DNA from: Silene latifolia
Lineage: Eukaryota; Streptophyta; Magnoliopsida; Caryophyllales; Caryophyllaceae
Length of the DNA: 64,000 bases
NCBI RefSeq assembly: GCF_048544455.1
Contig: NC_133536.1
Span: 201,937,325 to 202,001,324 of the forward strand
Direction of reading: 5' to 3'
Shown: positions 33,401 to 45,299 of the stretch, one piece after another
Layout: each line of letters starts with the position of its first letter
Numbering within the stretch: the first letter of the stretch is position 1
Notes under the pieces: model-generated
Told to the model about the DNA's origin: nothing
Databases searched by the model: none
Seen by the model: the letters and a program-made list of their open reading frames with translations, nothing else
Program-made: the position numbers and the translations under genes

Positions 33401-35433
33401 ATAGTCACTCAGAACTCGAGTCTATACCACGAGGTAGGGAAGGTAATCGAACCGGTATCTTGGCTCAGCAGTTAATATTAATAAAACATGGCCAAGACAC
33501 AACACAACCCTAGCCTAAAATCTGCACAAATGCAGACCTAGACATGCGGATACACACCACCGCACCCAAGACCCACAATTTTTCTAAAACAAAGTGAGTA
33601 CCCTAAGGAGTCCACCAAAGGGTTGGCTAGTACTTAAGCTGACCACTTACTATCAAAATAAGTAACGAGGTCATGCCCCAACTTGGATATAAATCCACTA
33701 GTCAGGAACACAAAGGCTATTAAGCAGTGAACATATACTCGTCAGAGACTATAAAGACCTATCTATGACAAACACAACAACCTGCAAGAGATATTCAATA
33801 CCCATTTCAATTCTAGCAAATTTTAACAATATTAAAGGCTTTAGGGAAACTAGGGCCATTTTTACAATATAAGAAGCTACTCAAATCAACTAACTACACA
33901 TGTGAAACATAAATATAATAAATGGCCTAAAACAAGAAAAAGGCCGATTATCCAATTCATATAAAACTTCATCCAACCGAATTTTTACCCGCAACCCCAC
34001 CTACGACAGTGCGGGTTAAATTGCGGCCGACCAATCACTCAATTAATCGACATCGAATCAGTCAAAGGGACTAAGGCTCAATTTTCGGCACAATCATGAA
34101 AACATTACAATTATAGCTATATAATTCATTTTGAGCCTATTAATTACAATTTCATTTTGTAAACTATCCTAACTTGTGATAACTATCAATATAACATAAT
34201 TTTTTTTTTTACCATTAACATAATTTTTAACTACTATTATGATTTATTTCCTAAGTTTAACCATATGTTACTTAGTCTAATTATATCATTAATGAACCTA
34301 AAATGACGAACAAAGCATGGAAAACCGCGAAACAAGTAACGGGCCGACCCGGGCCAGCCGTGGGCCTGCCGGGCTGCTGCCGCCACCCCCACACCTCTTT
34401 TTTTTCCATTTTTGTTCATTATAACATCGTCTGAACACTAATTAATCGTTCCCAATACAACTATGTTAACTTAAACTAACACAAGACATAAATTAAGCAT
34501 GCATGCATCAAATTTAAACATGTGAAAATTACTACTCAAACAAAAATCACCAAACATACAAAAACAACAAAGATTGTGACGATTATTCGTCGAGTAACTC
34601 GAAATATGTTACCTTAAGCTAGAAAATGAGCAATTAGCACCTTAAAACCCAAACCCTAACAAGCACTAGCCGCTATCCTCGACAATATACGAGTCCCCAA
34701 ACTCGTCTTCCAATTCTTCACCTAATTAAACAATAAAAACACAAAAATAAGTATATAAAACCGAAATTACCCAAAATTCGTCTTAAAACAACTTCAAGAA
34801 AACTGAAATTAAAACATACTAGGTTGTAGATCTCGACGAGGGGATTCCGGAAATGTAAATTTCGTGAAAATCCGATAAGAAACGAGAAAGATGTGATGAT
34901 TTTTAGCTTGAAATGTATAAAAATGGTGTTTTTTAATCTTTTGGAAGGTTTTAGAAGATGAACACAAGAAAATTCAGAAAAAGAAAGGAAAGGGGGAGGG
35001 GAGCCGCGGGATAGGAGAGGAAGAAAGGAAGGAGCGGGTTTGAGTCGGGATTTTTACGAGTCGATTTTGGCTCGTTTCGATAATAATTAAAACCGTAGGT
35101 CAAATGCAAATTCCGACAAGACCAAAGTTCTTAAACACTAGATTACAAGAAAATTGAATACTCATACGACCCATTTCCAAATTCGTTTACCCAATGTTCA
35201 AAAGAATTGTCATTTCCCCCCGATAAGCCCTTATTTCGAAATAAAAGATTTTTACACGGTTTAAACTATTTTTAAACATTTCGAAACTATCAAAATAAAT
35301 ACTTTTCTTCAAAATATAATAAAATTATATTTCTTTGAATTATTTTTACTTTAAATACTTAAATATCAAATTTTATTTGATTAACCAATTATTTCCGAAA
35401 TATACTAACGGTCCGAAATTACGGGGCGTTACA
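30442..35433 (-). mobile_element. Ty3/gypsy fossil: two LTR units in the same minus orientation
   Basis: From TGTGACACCC at 30442 to GGGGCGTTACA at 35433 lie two long LTR-derived units in minus orientation, the second beginning near 32745. They are very similar to each other and to the LTRs at 36743 and 46636, so the rearrangement looks recent. A GC-rich patch (CGGCAGCAGCCCGGC-type) recurs in each unit. No internal coding region separates them. Confidence 0.75.
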
Positions 35434-38400
35434 ATCACCCCTCCTTTTAAAAAGTTTCGCCCTCGAAACTTAGAAGGAGAAATTATAGTTATAAGAAAAT
35501 ATAGGTATCTTTTCAATGAAACGGTGATACTCTCGTTGATCAGACAAGAACATCCACATTCATATCAAGATATAAAAATATTTCTACACCAATAAATGAG
35601 AAAATCCATTATTGGGACGTCACCAACAACGAGATTCAACATTCACTAATGTTAAAACCATTGAAAATCCTAAAAGCATTTTCTTGTGCCTTAGATTTCC
35701 AAACTTCTTGGGAGAAATGTTTACCTTTGGTTGAATTCTCTTATAACAACAGCTATCAAGCCTCCATTAAAATGGCACCATATGAGGCTCTGTATGGTAG
35801 AAAATGCCGTACTCCAGTCTGTTGGGATCAAACCCAAAATATTCCAATGTTAGGACCTGATTTTGTGACCGAGTCCATTGAACAAGTTAAGATCATTCGG
35901 GAGCGGATGAAGGCCGCTCAGGACCGTCAAAAATCATATGCTGATGTCCGTCGTCGACCACTTTCCTTTGAGGTTGATGATCAAGTATTCCTTAAAGTGT
36001 CACCAATGAAAGGGGTGTCACGGTTTGGCGTTAAAGGGAAGTTGAGCCCTAAATATATTGGACCTTTTCAGGTGATTGAAAAGATTGGTCCAGCTGCTTA
36101 TCGTTTAGAATTGCCCCCAAATCTGAGCAAGGTTCATAATGCCTTTCATGTTTCTCAATTGAGGAAGTACATTAGTGACCCTAGCCATATCATCCAAGAA
36201 GAGATTCTTGAATTAGAGCCTAATTTGGTGGTTGAAGAAAGGCCAATTCGGATTCTTGAAAAAGCCAACAAGCAACTTAGGAGCAAAGTTGTACCTTTAG
36301 TCCGTGTTCTTTGGCGTTGTGGAAATGTCGAAGAGGAGACTTGAGAGACTGAAGCTTCTATGTTAGCTAAATATCCTGAATTATTCTCGTAAGGTATTCC
36401 TTTTCTTACTCTTTTTCCGAGTTACTAAGCCTTATTTAATTATAATTTAGTAAGATATTATTCTTATTATAGAACTTTAAACCAAAAATTTTGAAAATGC
36501 TTTTAGGATTTTCAATGGTTTTAACATTAGTGAATGTTGAATCTCGTTGTTGGTGACGTCCCAATAATGGGTTTTCTCATTTATTGGTGTAGAAATATTT
36601 TTATATCTTGATATGAATGTGGATGTTCTTGTCTGATCAACGAGAGTATCACCGTTTCATTGAAAAGATACCTATATTTTCTTATAACTATAATTTCTCC
36701 TTCTAAGTTTCGAGGGCGAAACTTTTTAAAAGGAGGGGTGATTGTAACGCCCCGTAATTTCGGACCGTTAGTATATTTCGGAAATAATTTGTTAATCAAA
36801 TAAAATTTGATATTTAAGTATTTAAAGTAAAAATAATTCAAAGAAATATAATTTTATTATATTTTGAAGAAAAGTATTTATTTTGATAGTTTCGAAATGT
36901 TTAAAAATAGTTTAAACCGTGTAAAAATCTTTTATTTCGAAATAAGGGCTTATCGGGGGGAAATGACAATTCTTTTGAACATTGGGTAAACGAATTTGGA
37001 AATGGGTCGTATGAGTATTCAATTTTCTTGTAATCTAGTGTTTAAGAACTTTGGTCTTGTCGGAATTTACATTTCCGGAATCCCCTCGTCGAGATCTACA
37101 ACCTAGTATGTTTTAATTTCAGTTTTCTTGAAGTTGTTTTAAGACGAATTTTGGGTAATTTCGGTTTTATATACTTATTTTTGTGTTTTAATTGTTTAAT
37201 TAGGTGAAGAATTGGAAGACGAGTTTGGGGACTCGTATATTGTCGAGGATAGCGGCTAGTGCTTGTTAGGGTTTGGGTTTTAAGGTGCTAATTGCTCATT
37301 TTCTAGCTTAAGGTAACATATTTCGAGTTACTCGACGAATAATCGTCACAATCTTTGTTGTTTTTGTATGTTTGGTGATTTTTGTTTGAGTAGTAATTTT
37401 CACATGTTAAAATTTGATGCATGCATGCTTAATTTATGTCTTGTGTTAGTTTAAGTTAACATAGTTGTATTGGGAACGATTAATTAGTGTTCAGACGATG
37501 TTATAATGAACAAAAATGGAAAAAAAAGAGGTGTGGGGGTGGCGGCAGCAGGCCCGGCAGCAGCCCGGCAGGCCCACGGCTGGCCCGGGTCGGCCCGTTA
37601 CTTGTTTCGCGGTTTTCCATGCTTTGTTCGTCATTTTAGGTTCATTAATGATATAATTAGACTAAGTAACATATGGTTAAACTTAGGAAATAAATCATAA
37701 TAGTAGTTAAAAATTATGTTAATGGTAAAAAAAAAAATTATGTTATATTGATAGTTATCACAAGTTAGGATAGTTTACAAAATGAAATTGTAATTAATAG
37801 GCTCAAAATGAATTATATAGCTATAATTGTAATGTTTTCATGATTGTGCCGAAAATTGAGCCTTAGTCCCTTTGACTGATTCGATGTCAGTTAATTGAGT
37901 GATTGGTCAGCCGCAATTTAACCCGTACTGTCGCATAGGTCAGTTGCGGGTAAAAATTCGGTTGGATGAAGTTTTATATGAATTGGATAATCGGCCTTTT
38001 TCTTGTTTTAGGCCATTTATTATATTTATGTTTCACATGTGTAGTTAGTTGAATTGAGTAGCTTCTTATATTGTAAAAATGGCCCTAGTTTCCCCTAAAG
38101 CCTTTAATATTGTTAAAATTTGCTAGAATTGAAATTGGTATTGAATATCTCTTGCAGGTTGTTGTGTTTGTCATAGATAGGTCTTTATAGTCTCTGACGA
38201 GTATATGTTCACTGCTTAATAGCCTTTGTGTTCCTGACTAGTGGATTTATATCCAAGTTGGGGCATGACCTCGTTACTTATTTTGATAGTAAGTGGTCAG
38301 CTTAAGTACTAGCCAACCCTTTGGTGGACTCCTTAGGGTACTCACTTTGTTTTAGAAAAATTGTGGTCTTGGGTGCGGTGGTGTGTATCCGCATGTCTAG

Positions 38401-39228
38401 GTCTCTTGTGATTTTAGGCTAGGGTTGTGTTGTGTCTTGGCCATGTTTTATTAATATTAACCGCTGAGCCAAGATACCGGTTCGATTACCTTCCCTACCT
38501 CGTGGTATAGACTCGAGTTACAGAGTGACTATTGACGGTACTAAGAACTTATGCCTGTCTTTGATATATTGCCCTTTCTTGTTTGATGATTCTATGAATC
38601 ATAGAAGGTGAGATGCAAGCCGGCTATGGTTGATAGAGTTTGGATTACTACTTGTTATATTTTTCACATGATAGTTTAAATCAGTCAATTTAGCATTCAT
38701 ATGTTAGGATACTTGGAAATTAGATTAAATTTTCATATAGTTTACATGTTCATTACATGTTACATTAATTATGACGATTCGTGGCTGGGAGGACTCGAAG
38801 TTACTCCCCACTGAATTGTGGCTTTCGTGTTTGTATAAAATGCGATTGACAGGTTGTTGATGCTTTGTTGGGGTCACAGACGAGCTAGTGAGCATAAGGA
38901 ACCTTGGACCTAGTTTTGGTTTTTTTTTTCTTATAGTAAACCTTTTAACTTTTGGTTTTGTATATAATTTGAAGGGACATATGTCTCCCTTTTCTATTTT
39001 GGGTTTGTATCATTACATTTTCTTATCGTTAGCTATAGCATGTAAATTAGTTCGTTAGCAATGCAGGTTTTGGCACCCGCCTCTTGGAAATGTTGGAAAT
39101 GTTGTGATTGGTTTAGAAAATTTTTTGAAATTACAGGTTTTTATATAGTTGGAGCAATTACAAACATATCCTACCAGTTTTTCCGTAGATTTTAGGTGTT
39201 AATTATCGCGTTATTTAAGGGTGTCACA
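35434..39228 (+). mobile_element. Ty3/gypsy fossil: integrase end, 3' region and long LTR
   Basis: A minus-oriented 3' non-coding piece (35434-35684) abuts a plus-strand integrase C-terminal segment (35685-36344) with [47 protein letters not shown] and LSKVHNAFHVSQLRKY. A 3' region, the purine tract AAAAGGAGGGGTGAT and an LTR of about 2.5 kb (36743-39228, TGTAACGC to GTGTCACA) follow. Domain order and the GPF/Y-type region place it in Ty3/gypsy, probably the Tekay/Del chromovirus lineage (from memory). It is a broken part-element. Confidence 0.8.
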
Positions 39229-42200
39229 GTTGATTCTACAGAAAAACTGTGACACCCTTAAATATAGCGTTAACTAATTACGTAAATTCTACAGGCGTTA
39301 ACTAATTATATAATTAGAATAAGTGACATATGGTTAAACTTAGGGAGTGAATCATATTAGTAGTTAAAAATTATGTTAATGGTAAAAGTTATGCTTATAT
39401 TGATAGTTTCACATGTTAGGATAGTTTATAAAATGAAATTGTAATGATTAGGCTCAAAATGAATTTTATAGTGATAATTGTAATGTTTTGTTGATTGTGC
39501 CGAAAACTGAGCCTTGGTCCCTTTGACTGATTCGATGTCGGTTAATTGAGTGATTGGTCAGCCGCAATTTAACCCGTACCTGTCGCAGGGCTGGGGTTGC
39601 GGGTAAAAATTCGGTTGGATGAAATTTTATATGAATTGGATAATCGGCCTTTACACCAATAAATGAGAAAACCCATTATTGGGACGTCACCAACAACGAG
39701 ATTCAACATTCACTAATGTTAAAACCATTGAAAATCCTAAAAGCATTTTCAAAATTTTTGGTTTAAAGTTCTATAATAAGAATAATATCTTACTAAATTA
39801 TAATTAAATAAGGCTTAGTAACTCGGAAAAAGAGTAAGAAAAGGAATACCTTACGAGAATAATTCAGGATATTTAGCTAACATAGAAGCTTCAGTCTCCC
39901 AAGTCTCCTCTTCGACATTTCCACAACGCCAAAGAACACGGACTAAAGGTACAACTTTGCTCCTAAGTTGCTTGTTGGCTTTTTCAAGAATCCGAATTGG
40001 CCTTTCTTCAACCACCAAATTAGGCTCCAATTCAAGAATCTCTTCTTGGATGATATGGCTAGGGTCACTAATGTACTTCCTCAATTGAGAAACATGAAAG
40101 ACATTATGAACCTTGCTCAGATTTGGGGGCAATTCTAAACGATAAGCAGCTGGACCAATCTTTTCAATCACCTGAAAAGGTCCAATATATTTAGGGCTCA
40201 ACTTCCCTTTAACGCCAAACCGTTTCACCCCTTTCATTGGTGACACTTTAAGGAATACTTGATCATCAACCTCAAAGGAAAGTGGTCGACGACGGACATC
40301 GATATGATTTTTGACGGTTCTGAGCGGCCTTCATCCGCTCCCGAATGATCTTAACTTGTTCAATGGACTCGGTCACCAAATCAAGTCCTAACATTGGAAT
40401 ATTTTGGGTTTGATCCCAACAGACGAGTACGGCATTTTCTACCTACGAGCCTCATATGGTGCCATTTTAATGGAAGCTTGATAGTTGTTGTTATAAGAGA
40501 ATTCAACCAAAGGTAAACATTTCTCCCAAGAAGTTTGGAAATCTAAGGCACAGGCACGAAGAAGATCCTCTAAAGTTTGAATTGTTCTCTCAGTTTGACC
40601 ATCAGTGGCGGCGTGAAAAGCAGTGCTCATCAATAGTTTACTACCCAAGGCCTCTTGTAATGCAGTCCAGAAACGAGAACAAAATCGAGGGTCTCGATCT
40701 GAAACTATATCTTTAGGAACCCCATGATAGCGTACTACTTCATTCACATAGGCACCAGCTAGAACTTCTAAACTCCAGGTCTCTTTGATGGGAATAAACC
40801 GAGCACACTTAGTCAATCGGTCCACAACCACCCAAATAGCATTCTTCCCAGAGGAAGTCCTGGGTAAGGCCATCACAAAATCCATGGATATAGACTCCCA
40901 TTTCCAAAGAGGAACATCCAAGGGTTGAAGTAAACCCCCGGGCTTTTGATGCTCTATCTTTACTTTTTGGCAGGTGAGGCATTTACTGACATACTCCATA
41001 ACTTCAATCTTCATCCTAGGCCACCAGAATTGTAATCTCAAATCTTTGTACATTTTGGTACCTCCCGGATGAATGGAGTAAGGAGAGAGGTGTGCTTCAT
41101 CAAGAATTCTTTTTCTCAAATCAGCTACACTCGGAACATAGATTCTATTATGATAACGAAGATACCCATCATCATCAATCTTACAATCCTTAGCTTGCCC
41201 AAGTTGAATTTTAGCTCGAATGGATTTGAAAGTAGGATCATTGGAAAGGCAAGCACGGATCTCACGGTAGAAGTCAGGTTCAGCTGACATGGCATCAAGA
41301 TGATGAGAGCCCCTTTTTACAAGGCTTATTCCTAGTTTTTGAAGTTCTAAAGCAAGTTCAGGAGGTAATTCCCGAAAAGAATTCAAAGAATGACAGGATT
41401 TTCTGCTAAGAGCGTCAGCCACCACATTAGCTTTTCCTTCATGGTAAATTAGATCAGCATCATAGTCATTCACCAATTCTAACCATCTTCTTTGTCTCAT
41501 ATTCAGCTCTTTTTGGGTAAAGAGATATTTCAGGCTCTTGTGGTCGGTGTAGATGTTGCAATGGACTCCAATGAGGTAGTGTCTCCAAATCTTCAAAGCA
41601 TGCACCACCGCAGCTAATTCAAGATCATGAGTCGGGTAATTAACTTCATGAACTCTAAGCTGTCGAGAGGCATAAGCAATGACTTTCCTCTTTTGCATCA
41701 AGACACAACCTATACCATGCTTAGAAGCATCACAGTAAACATCAAAGTCCACTCCTTCTTCAGGTAAGGTCAACACCGGAGCGGTAGTCAACCTCTTTTT
41801 CAATCTCTTTCAATGAATTTTCAGCCCATAAAGCATCATTATAAATTGAAACAAAGCTAGTGGAATCCCGACGGACCATGCTTTTGATCTTAGAGGAGAG
41901 CTTTTCAAGATAAAAGAAAGCTTTTTTCATTGTCATCCTTCACCAATCTAGTGGCATAATGAGCCAACTCATTGAATTTATCAGTGAAGGTCTGAACGGG
42001 AAGGCTTCCCTGCTTCAACTCCATGAATCCCTTCAACTTCTGCTGTTTCAGCTCTTGCGGATAGAAACGGGCCTCCACTAACTCCTTGAAACGTACCCAG
42101 TCAAATCCCGGTTCAGCTGAAATGGTAGGCCCAGTCATGGACCACCATCGATCTGCTTCTCGTACTAGGAAGTGAGAGGCTAGCTTCACTTTATGTTCCT

Positions 42201-42580
42201 CCTTAACATCATACAGAGTAAAGCTTTTCTCCAACTCCCGAAACCACCCTGTAAGAGCAGCTGGATCAATCTCTCCACCATAAGTGGGAGTGTTGATTCG
42301 GGTTAATTGGTTAGCCACCCAAGTATAGGTGCCTGGAGTACCCTCAACAGGCGGAGGAGGAGGAGGAACTTGTTGATTCTGTTGATTTTGTTGATTTTGG
42401 AGAATTTGAGTAAGAACTAATAAGATAGCATCATCAATGTCCCTTCTTGGCGGAGCCATCTTACAAAAGAGAAAATTAATTAGTACCTAACAATTAGCAA
42501 TCACAAATAGACTACCACATAAAATCCTAAATCTACCCATCCTACCCATCTCTCAAGTTTTAGAAGATGAACACAAGAAA
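39229..42580 (-). mobile_element. Ty3/gypsy fossil: minus-strand gag-pol remnant
   Basis: After a rearranged LTR piece and a minus-strand 3' region (about 39650-39840), minus-strand coding remnants show, from right to left: gag (start near 42459, MAPPRRDIDDAILLVLTQIL, matrix-capsid type with YATRLVKDD), RNase H ([20 protein letters not shown]), an HHCC-type zinc finger (ending TCQK), an integrase core ([26 protein letters not shown]) and the integrase C-terminus. Protease and reverse transcriptase are not recognisable. This is the fullest gypsy copy in the window and is clearly dead. Confidence 0.85.
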
Positions 42581-45299
42581 ATTAATGATATAATTAGAAT
42601 AAGTGACATATGGTTAAACTTAGGGAGTGAATCATATTAGTAGTTAAAAATTATGTTAATGGTAAAAGTTATGCTTATATTGATAGTTTCACATGTTAGG
42701 ATAGTTTATAAAATGAAATTGTAATGATTAGGCTCAAAATGAATTTTATAGTGATAATTGTAATGTTTTGTTGATTGTGCCGAAAACTGAGCCTTGGTCC
42801 CTTTGACTGATTCGATGTCGGTTAATTGAGTGATTGGTCAGCCGCAATTTAACCCGTACCTGTCGTAGGGCTGGGGTTGCGGGTAAAAATTCGGTTGGAT
42901 GAAATTTTATATGAATTGGATAATCGGCCTTTTTCTTGTTTTAGGCCATTTATCAAGTTTTAGTTCACATGTAAAGTTGATTGAATTTAATAGTTCTTAT
43001 ATTGTAGAAACTGCCCTAGACTCTCTGAAGCCTTTAATATTGTTAAAATTGCTAGAATTGGAATGGGTATTGAATATCTCTTGCAGGTTGTTGTGTTTGT
43101 CATAGATAGGTCTTTATAGTCTCTGACGAGTATATGTTCACTGCTTAATAGCCTTTGTGTTCCTGACTAGTGGATTTATATCCAAGTTGGGGCATGACCT
43201 CGTTACTTATTTTGATAGTAAGTGGTCAGCTTAAGTACTAGCCAACCCTTTGGTGGACTCCTTAGGGTACTCACTTTGTTTTAGAAAAATTGTGGGTCTT
43301 GGGTGCGGTGGTGTGTATCCGCATGTCTAGGTCTGCGTAGATTTTAGGCTAGGGTTGTGTTGTGTCTTGGCCATGTTTTATTAATATTAACCGCTGAGCC
43401 AAGATACCGGTTCGATTACCTTCCCTACCTCGTGGTATAGACTCGAGTTACAAAGTGACTATTGACCGTACTAAGAACTTATGCCTGTCTTTGATATATT
43501 GCCCTTTCTTGTATGGCGATTTTATGAATTGTAATAGGTGAGATGTAAGCCGGTTATAGTTGATAAAGTTTGGATTACTGTTTGTTATATGTTTCACATG
43601 ATAGCTTATTTTGGTCAGTTTAGAATTCACATGTTAGAATACTTGATAAGTAAATGGTTTATCAAATTCTTTACATGTTACACTACATGTTACATTAAAT
43701 ATGACGTTTCGTGGCTGGGAGGACTCGAAGTTACTCCCCACTGAATTGTGGCTTTCGTGTTTGTATAAAATGCGATTGACAGGTTGAAGATTTAGATGGG
43801 GTCACAGACGAGCTAGTGAGCATAAGGAACCTTGGACCTAGTTTGGTTTTTTTTTTTAGTAGTAAACCTTTTAATTCTTGGTTATGTATATATTTTGAAG
43901 GGACATATGTCTCCCTCTTTTACCTTGGGTTTGTATTTCTATATTCTCGCAACTTTAGTTGGGTTATGTAAATTAGTTGGTTGGCATTTGCAGGTTTTGG
44001 GCACTCTTAAGTTGGAATTGTTTGTGAATGGTTTAGGAAAGTTTTAAAAATTACAGGTTTTATCTAGTTGAACCAATTACAAACATATCCTGTCAGTTTT
44101 TCTGTAGAATTTACGTAATTAGTTAACGCTATATTCAACAGGCGGAGGAGGAGGAGGAACTTGTTGATTCTGTTGATTTTGTTGATTTTGGAGAATTTGA
44201 GTAAGAACTAAGAAGATGAACACAAGAAAATTCACTCCCTAAGTTTAACCCATAATTTTTCCGTTTTTGTTCAGTATAAGACCGTCTGAAACATAATTAA
44301 TCGTCCCCATTACTAACATATTAACTTAAACTATCCAAAGGACATGAATTAAACATGCATGCAATCATTTTAAAATGTAAAATTAACTACTTAATTAAAA
44401 ATCACAAAAACATACAAAAATCAAAGATTGTGACGATTTTTCGTCGAGTAACTCGAAATATGTTACCTTAAGCTAGAAAATGAGCAATTAGCACCTTAAA
44501 CCCAAACCCTAACAAGCAACTAGCCGCTATCCTCGACAATATACGAGTCCCCAAACTCGTCCTCCAATTCTTCACCAGGTTATAGATCTCGACGAGAGGA
44601 TTCCGGAAATATAAATTATGCGAAAATCCGACAAGAAATGAAGAATTTATGGCGAAAATAGCTTGAATTTGTATAAAATGGTGTTTCTTTGATAGAAGGA
44701 AGAAGGAGATGTGTTTTTGGTAAGAAAAATCAGAAAAAAAGAAAGGGGAAGGGAGGTGTCCGCGGGAAAGGAAAGGAGGAAAGGAAGGAGCGGGTTTGAG
44801 TCGGGATTTTACGAGTCGGTTTTGGCTCGTTTCGATAATAATTAAAACCGTAGGTCAAATGCAAATTCCGACAAGACCAAATTTCTTAACTAATCAAAAG
44901 AGCTATATGAATTTCATGGGGTAAGAATTGAAGTCGAACCTAAATAAACAATAAAAACGCAATAATAAGTACATAAACCGAAATTTGCCCAAAATTCGTC
45001 TTAAAACAACTTCAAGAAAACTGAAATTAAATTATACCAAAAAGCAAAGAATGTGACATTTTTAGGGATTTGACCCCAATTGGGTTTAAAAGTGAAACCT
45101 TTACTTCTATTTTGGCTTTTTGCAAAAGAAAATTTAAGTAGATTACTACTTGAGCTATGGTATGAGAGTGAGAGTAAGCTACATTATTGGGAAGTCTTAG
45201 CACTTGTTTTGGTAACTAGAAAGGGTAATGGTATTAGTTGACACTAGTTGGATACGTGTTTACTTTTTCGCGATAAATGAGGGTGTCACAGTTGGTATC
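42581..45299. mobile_element. Ty3/gypsy fossil: mixed-orientation LTR segments
   Basis: A plus-orientation LTR body (about 42581-44135) runs into a 75-bp duplicate of the gag start region (minus orientation, 44138-44212). Minus-orientation LTR (about 44215-45040) and a plus-orientation LTR end and primer-binding site (GTGTCACAGTTGGTATCAGAG near 45285) follow. The same short LTR segment, AAGATGAACACAAGAAAATT, recurs at several of these segment borders. Confidence 0.75.
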